Shown here: positions 5,701-6,819 of the stretch, one piece after another
How positions within the stretch are numbered: position 1 is the stretch's first letter
Layout: every line of letters starts with the position of its first letter
Assembly (NCBI GenBank): GCA_030673955.1
Contig: DAOVBF010000071.1
Span: 1 to 6,819 of the forward strand
DNA: 6,819 nucleotides
Direction: 5' to 3'
Source: Deltaproteobacteria bacterium
GTDB lineage: Bacteria; Myxococcota_A; UBA9160; SZUA-336
Program-made: the position numbers and the translations under genes
Notes under the pieces: model-generated
Told to the model about the DNA's origin: nothing
Database searches by the model: none
Seen by the model: only the letters and a program-made list of their open reading frames with translations

Positions 5701-6601
5701 CGGGCGAGCGGCGCTCCAGCCCCGCGTCCGCGACTACCTCGCGACGCTGGGCGGGTCGCTGGGGATTTCGAGCGCGCCGATCCTCGTCACGCTCTCGCAG
5801 GCGGACCCCACACCGATCGCGGTCTGGCGCGTCATCTACGCGCTCCCGCTGCTGCTAGCGCTCTGTCTGCTGCGCGGCGACGGACGTGGCGCTTTTCGAC
5901 GCAGAGGTTGGATCCCCATTGCAGCGCTCTCGGGACTTTTCTTCGCAGCCGACCTCTCGCTATGGCACCGCTCGATCGCTCACATCGGCGCAGGGCCAGC
6001 AACATTGCTCGTCAACACCCAGGTGGTCTGGCTGGCGCTGATCGGGCTTGTCTTTCTCGGGGAGCGACCGTCGCGTGTCTTCTGGCTCTTCCTGCCCGTC
6101 ATCCTCGCGGGCATGGTCCTGCTCGCGGGCGGTGGCCTCGAGGGCATCCCGCACGCAACGGACCGGCGCGGGCTCGCATTCGGCATCGGCTCGGGCCTGG
6201 CGTATGCGGGAATGCTGGTCTGCCTTCGCCAGGCGCAGCGCCGCGCCCTGGTCCCGCCCGAGTCGGCCCTGCTGGTTCAGATCACGCTGGCGCTTGCCGT
6301 CCTCAGCTTGCTCGGCTTTGCCGAGCGATCGCTGCCCACCTCGCTCGCCGCCGAGCAACACCTCTGGCTGGCAACGCTGGGGATCGGCGTGCAGGCGGTT
6401 GCCTGGTTCCTGATCTCGGGCGGCATCCGACGTCTCCCCGGCCACCACGGCGGCATGATCCTGCTCGCCCAGCCCGTATCGAGTCTCGTGCTGGGGTGGT
6501 GGATCCTCGGCCAGGCACTCACCTGTGGACGTCTCGCCGGTGCCGCGCTCATTCTGATCGGGATCACGATCCCGGTGATCCGGGAAGCCAAGCGCCGCTA
6601 G
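5684..6601 (+). CDS. EamA/DMT-family permease, about ten membrane segments
   Basis: A 305-residue inner-membrane protein of the drug/metabolite transporter superfamily, two EamA repeats of five helices each. Hydrophobic segments fall near residues 18-38, 46-64, 75-93, 103-123, 132-150, 161-181, 193-212, 226-246, 255-275 and 282-299, with basic loops such as RRRGW and a basic end (EAKRR). The first repeat carries the common LGERPS motif with Glu126. The corresponding place in the second repeat reads LGQALT, with Gln277 where Glu is usual. AQPVSSLVLGWW (262-273) fits the ninth helix. The ATG at 5684 overlaps the end of aguA by 17 bases in another frame, and no clear ribosome site precedes it, so translation is probably coupled to aguA. 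DMT proteins export or import amino acids, amines, sugars and other small molecules. Linkage suggests a polyamine, agmatine or related amine, but the sequence does not show the substrate. Family assignment is firm, substrate is not. Confidence 0.9.
   Translation: MVQRADGRAALQPRVRDYLATLGGSLGISSAPILVTLSQADPTPIAVWRVIYALPLLLALCLLRGDGRGAFRRRGWIPIAALSGLFFAADLSLWHRSIAHIGAGPATLLVNTQVVWLALIGLVFLGERPSRVFWLFLPVILAGMVLLAGGGLEGIPHATDRRGLAFGIGSGLAYAGMLVCLRQAQRRALVPPESALLVQITLALAVLSLLGFAERSLPTSLAAEQHLWLATLGIGVQAVAWFLISGGIRRLPGHHGGMILLAQPVSSLVLGWWILGQALTCGRLAGAALILIGITIPVIREAKRR
6598..6601. other. Shared stop palindrome CTAG of two convergent genes
   Basis: CTAG reads the same on both strands. TAG at 6599-6601 ends the plus-strand permease, and TAG at 6600-6598 ends the minus-strand methyltransferase, so the two coding regions overlap by four bases. 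This leaves no space for a dedicated terminator between them; the transcripts must end inside the opposite gene or overlap. Confidence 0.9.
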
Positions 6602-6819
6602 GCCGCCCGTTCGATCCGCTCAGCCTCCGTGGCCCGGGCCACCACGACCATCTCGCCGGACACGTAGTCAAAGGGCCGGCCATCGAAACCAGCGTAGATC
6701 CGAACATCATCGAAGCCCGCTCTCGCCAGCAAGTGTTCGATCTCGTAGCGAAAGAAGTACCGCATCCGCATCTCGACGATGTCGTTGTCGATCACCTCGC
6801 CATCCTGGCGCCGCTCGTA
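6598..6819 (-). CDS. Class I SAM-dependent methyltransferase, C-terminal end (N-terminal part beyond right edge)
   Basis: The frame enters from the right edge on the minus strand and ends at TAG (6600-6598), giving the last 73 residues. The stretch MRYFFRYEIEHLLARAGF followed by DDVRIYAGFDGRPFD and EMVVVAR is the familiar end of a Rossmann-fold methyltransferase. It is the helix preceding strand 6 (YEIEHLLARAGF), then the turn with GFDG, then the final strand. The SAM-binding glycine motif lies in the missing part, so neither substrate nor activity can be judged. The GTG at 6795 is an internal codon (Val), not a start: the frame runs on to the edge through YERRQDGE. It is convergent with the permease gene and overlaps it by four bases. 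No terminator hairpin is seen at the junction. Confidence 0.78.
   Translation of the reverse strand, partial: YERRQDGEVIDNDIVEMRMRYFFRYEIEHLLARAGFDDVRIYAGFDGRPFDYVSGEMVVVARATEAERIERAA

Overview
The window is GC-rich bacterial DNA, densely coding, with four complete genes and two genes cut by the window edges. Strong G/C preference at third codon positions, GTG and ATG starts and tightly packed plus-strand genes suggest a high-GC chromosome. The DNA topoisomerase III and the agmatine-to-putrescine gene pair resemble deltaproteobacterial, myxobacterial or related lineages, but no taxonomic marker is present, so this is a loose inference. No phage, transposon, tRNA, rRNA or CRISPR sequence is visible.

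Layout. Positions 1-651 (minus strand) hold the N-terminal 217 codons of a GT-B-type glycosyltransferase, probably CDP-glycerol glycerophosphotransferase-like, running off the left edge. A 366-base divergent intergenic region (652-1017) holds short direct repeats, GC-rich inverted repeats and an AT-richer patch. Positions 1018-3678 (plus) encode DNA topoisomerase III with complete catalytic motifs, zinc-ribbon-like segments and a histone-like basic tail. After a short gap with an extended -10 promoter-like element come N-carbamoylputrescine amidase (aguB, 3740-4615), agmatine deiminase (aguA, about 4681-5700) and an EamA/DMT-family permease (5684-6601), closely spaced or overlapping and therefore probably one operon. 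A convergent minus-strand gene, the C-terminal end of a class I methyltransferase, enters from the right and shares a palindromic CTAG with the permease, so each gene ends in TAG on its own strand.

Function. AguA converts agmatine to N-carbamoylputrescine and AguB hydrolyses that to putrescine, giving the two-step agmatine route to polyamines. The arginine decarboxylase that would supply agmatine is not in the window. The overlapping permease could move a pathway metabolite, but its substrate cannot be read from the sequence. The topoisomerase precedes this operon in the same direction but has no obvious functional tie to it. I found no evidence of a wholly undescribed system. The most notable points are the topoisomerase tail, the permease coupled to the agmatine genes, the shared stop palindrome, and the repeats and inverted repeats between the two divergent genes.
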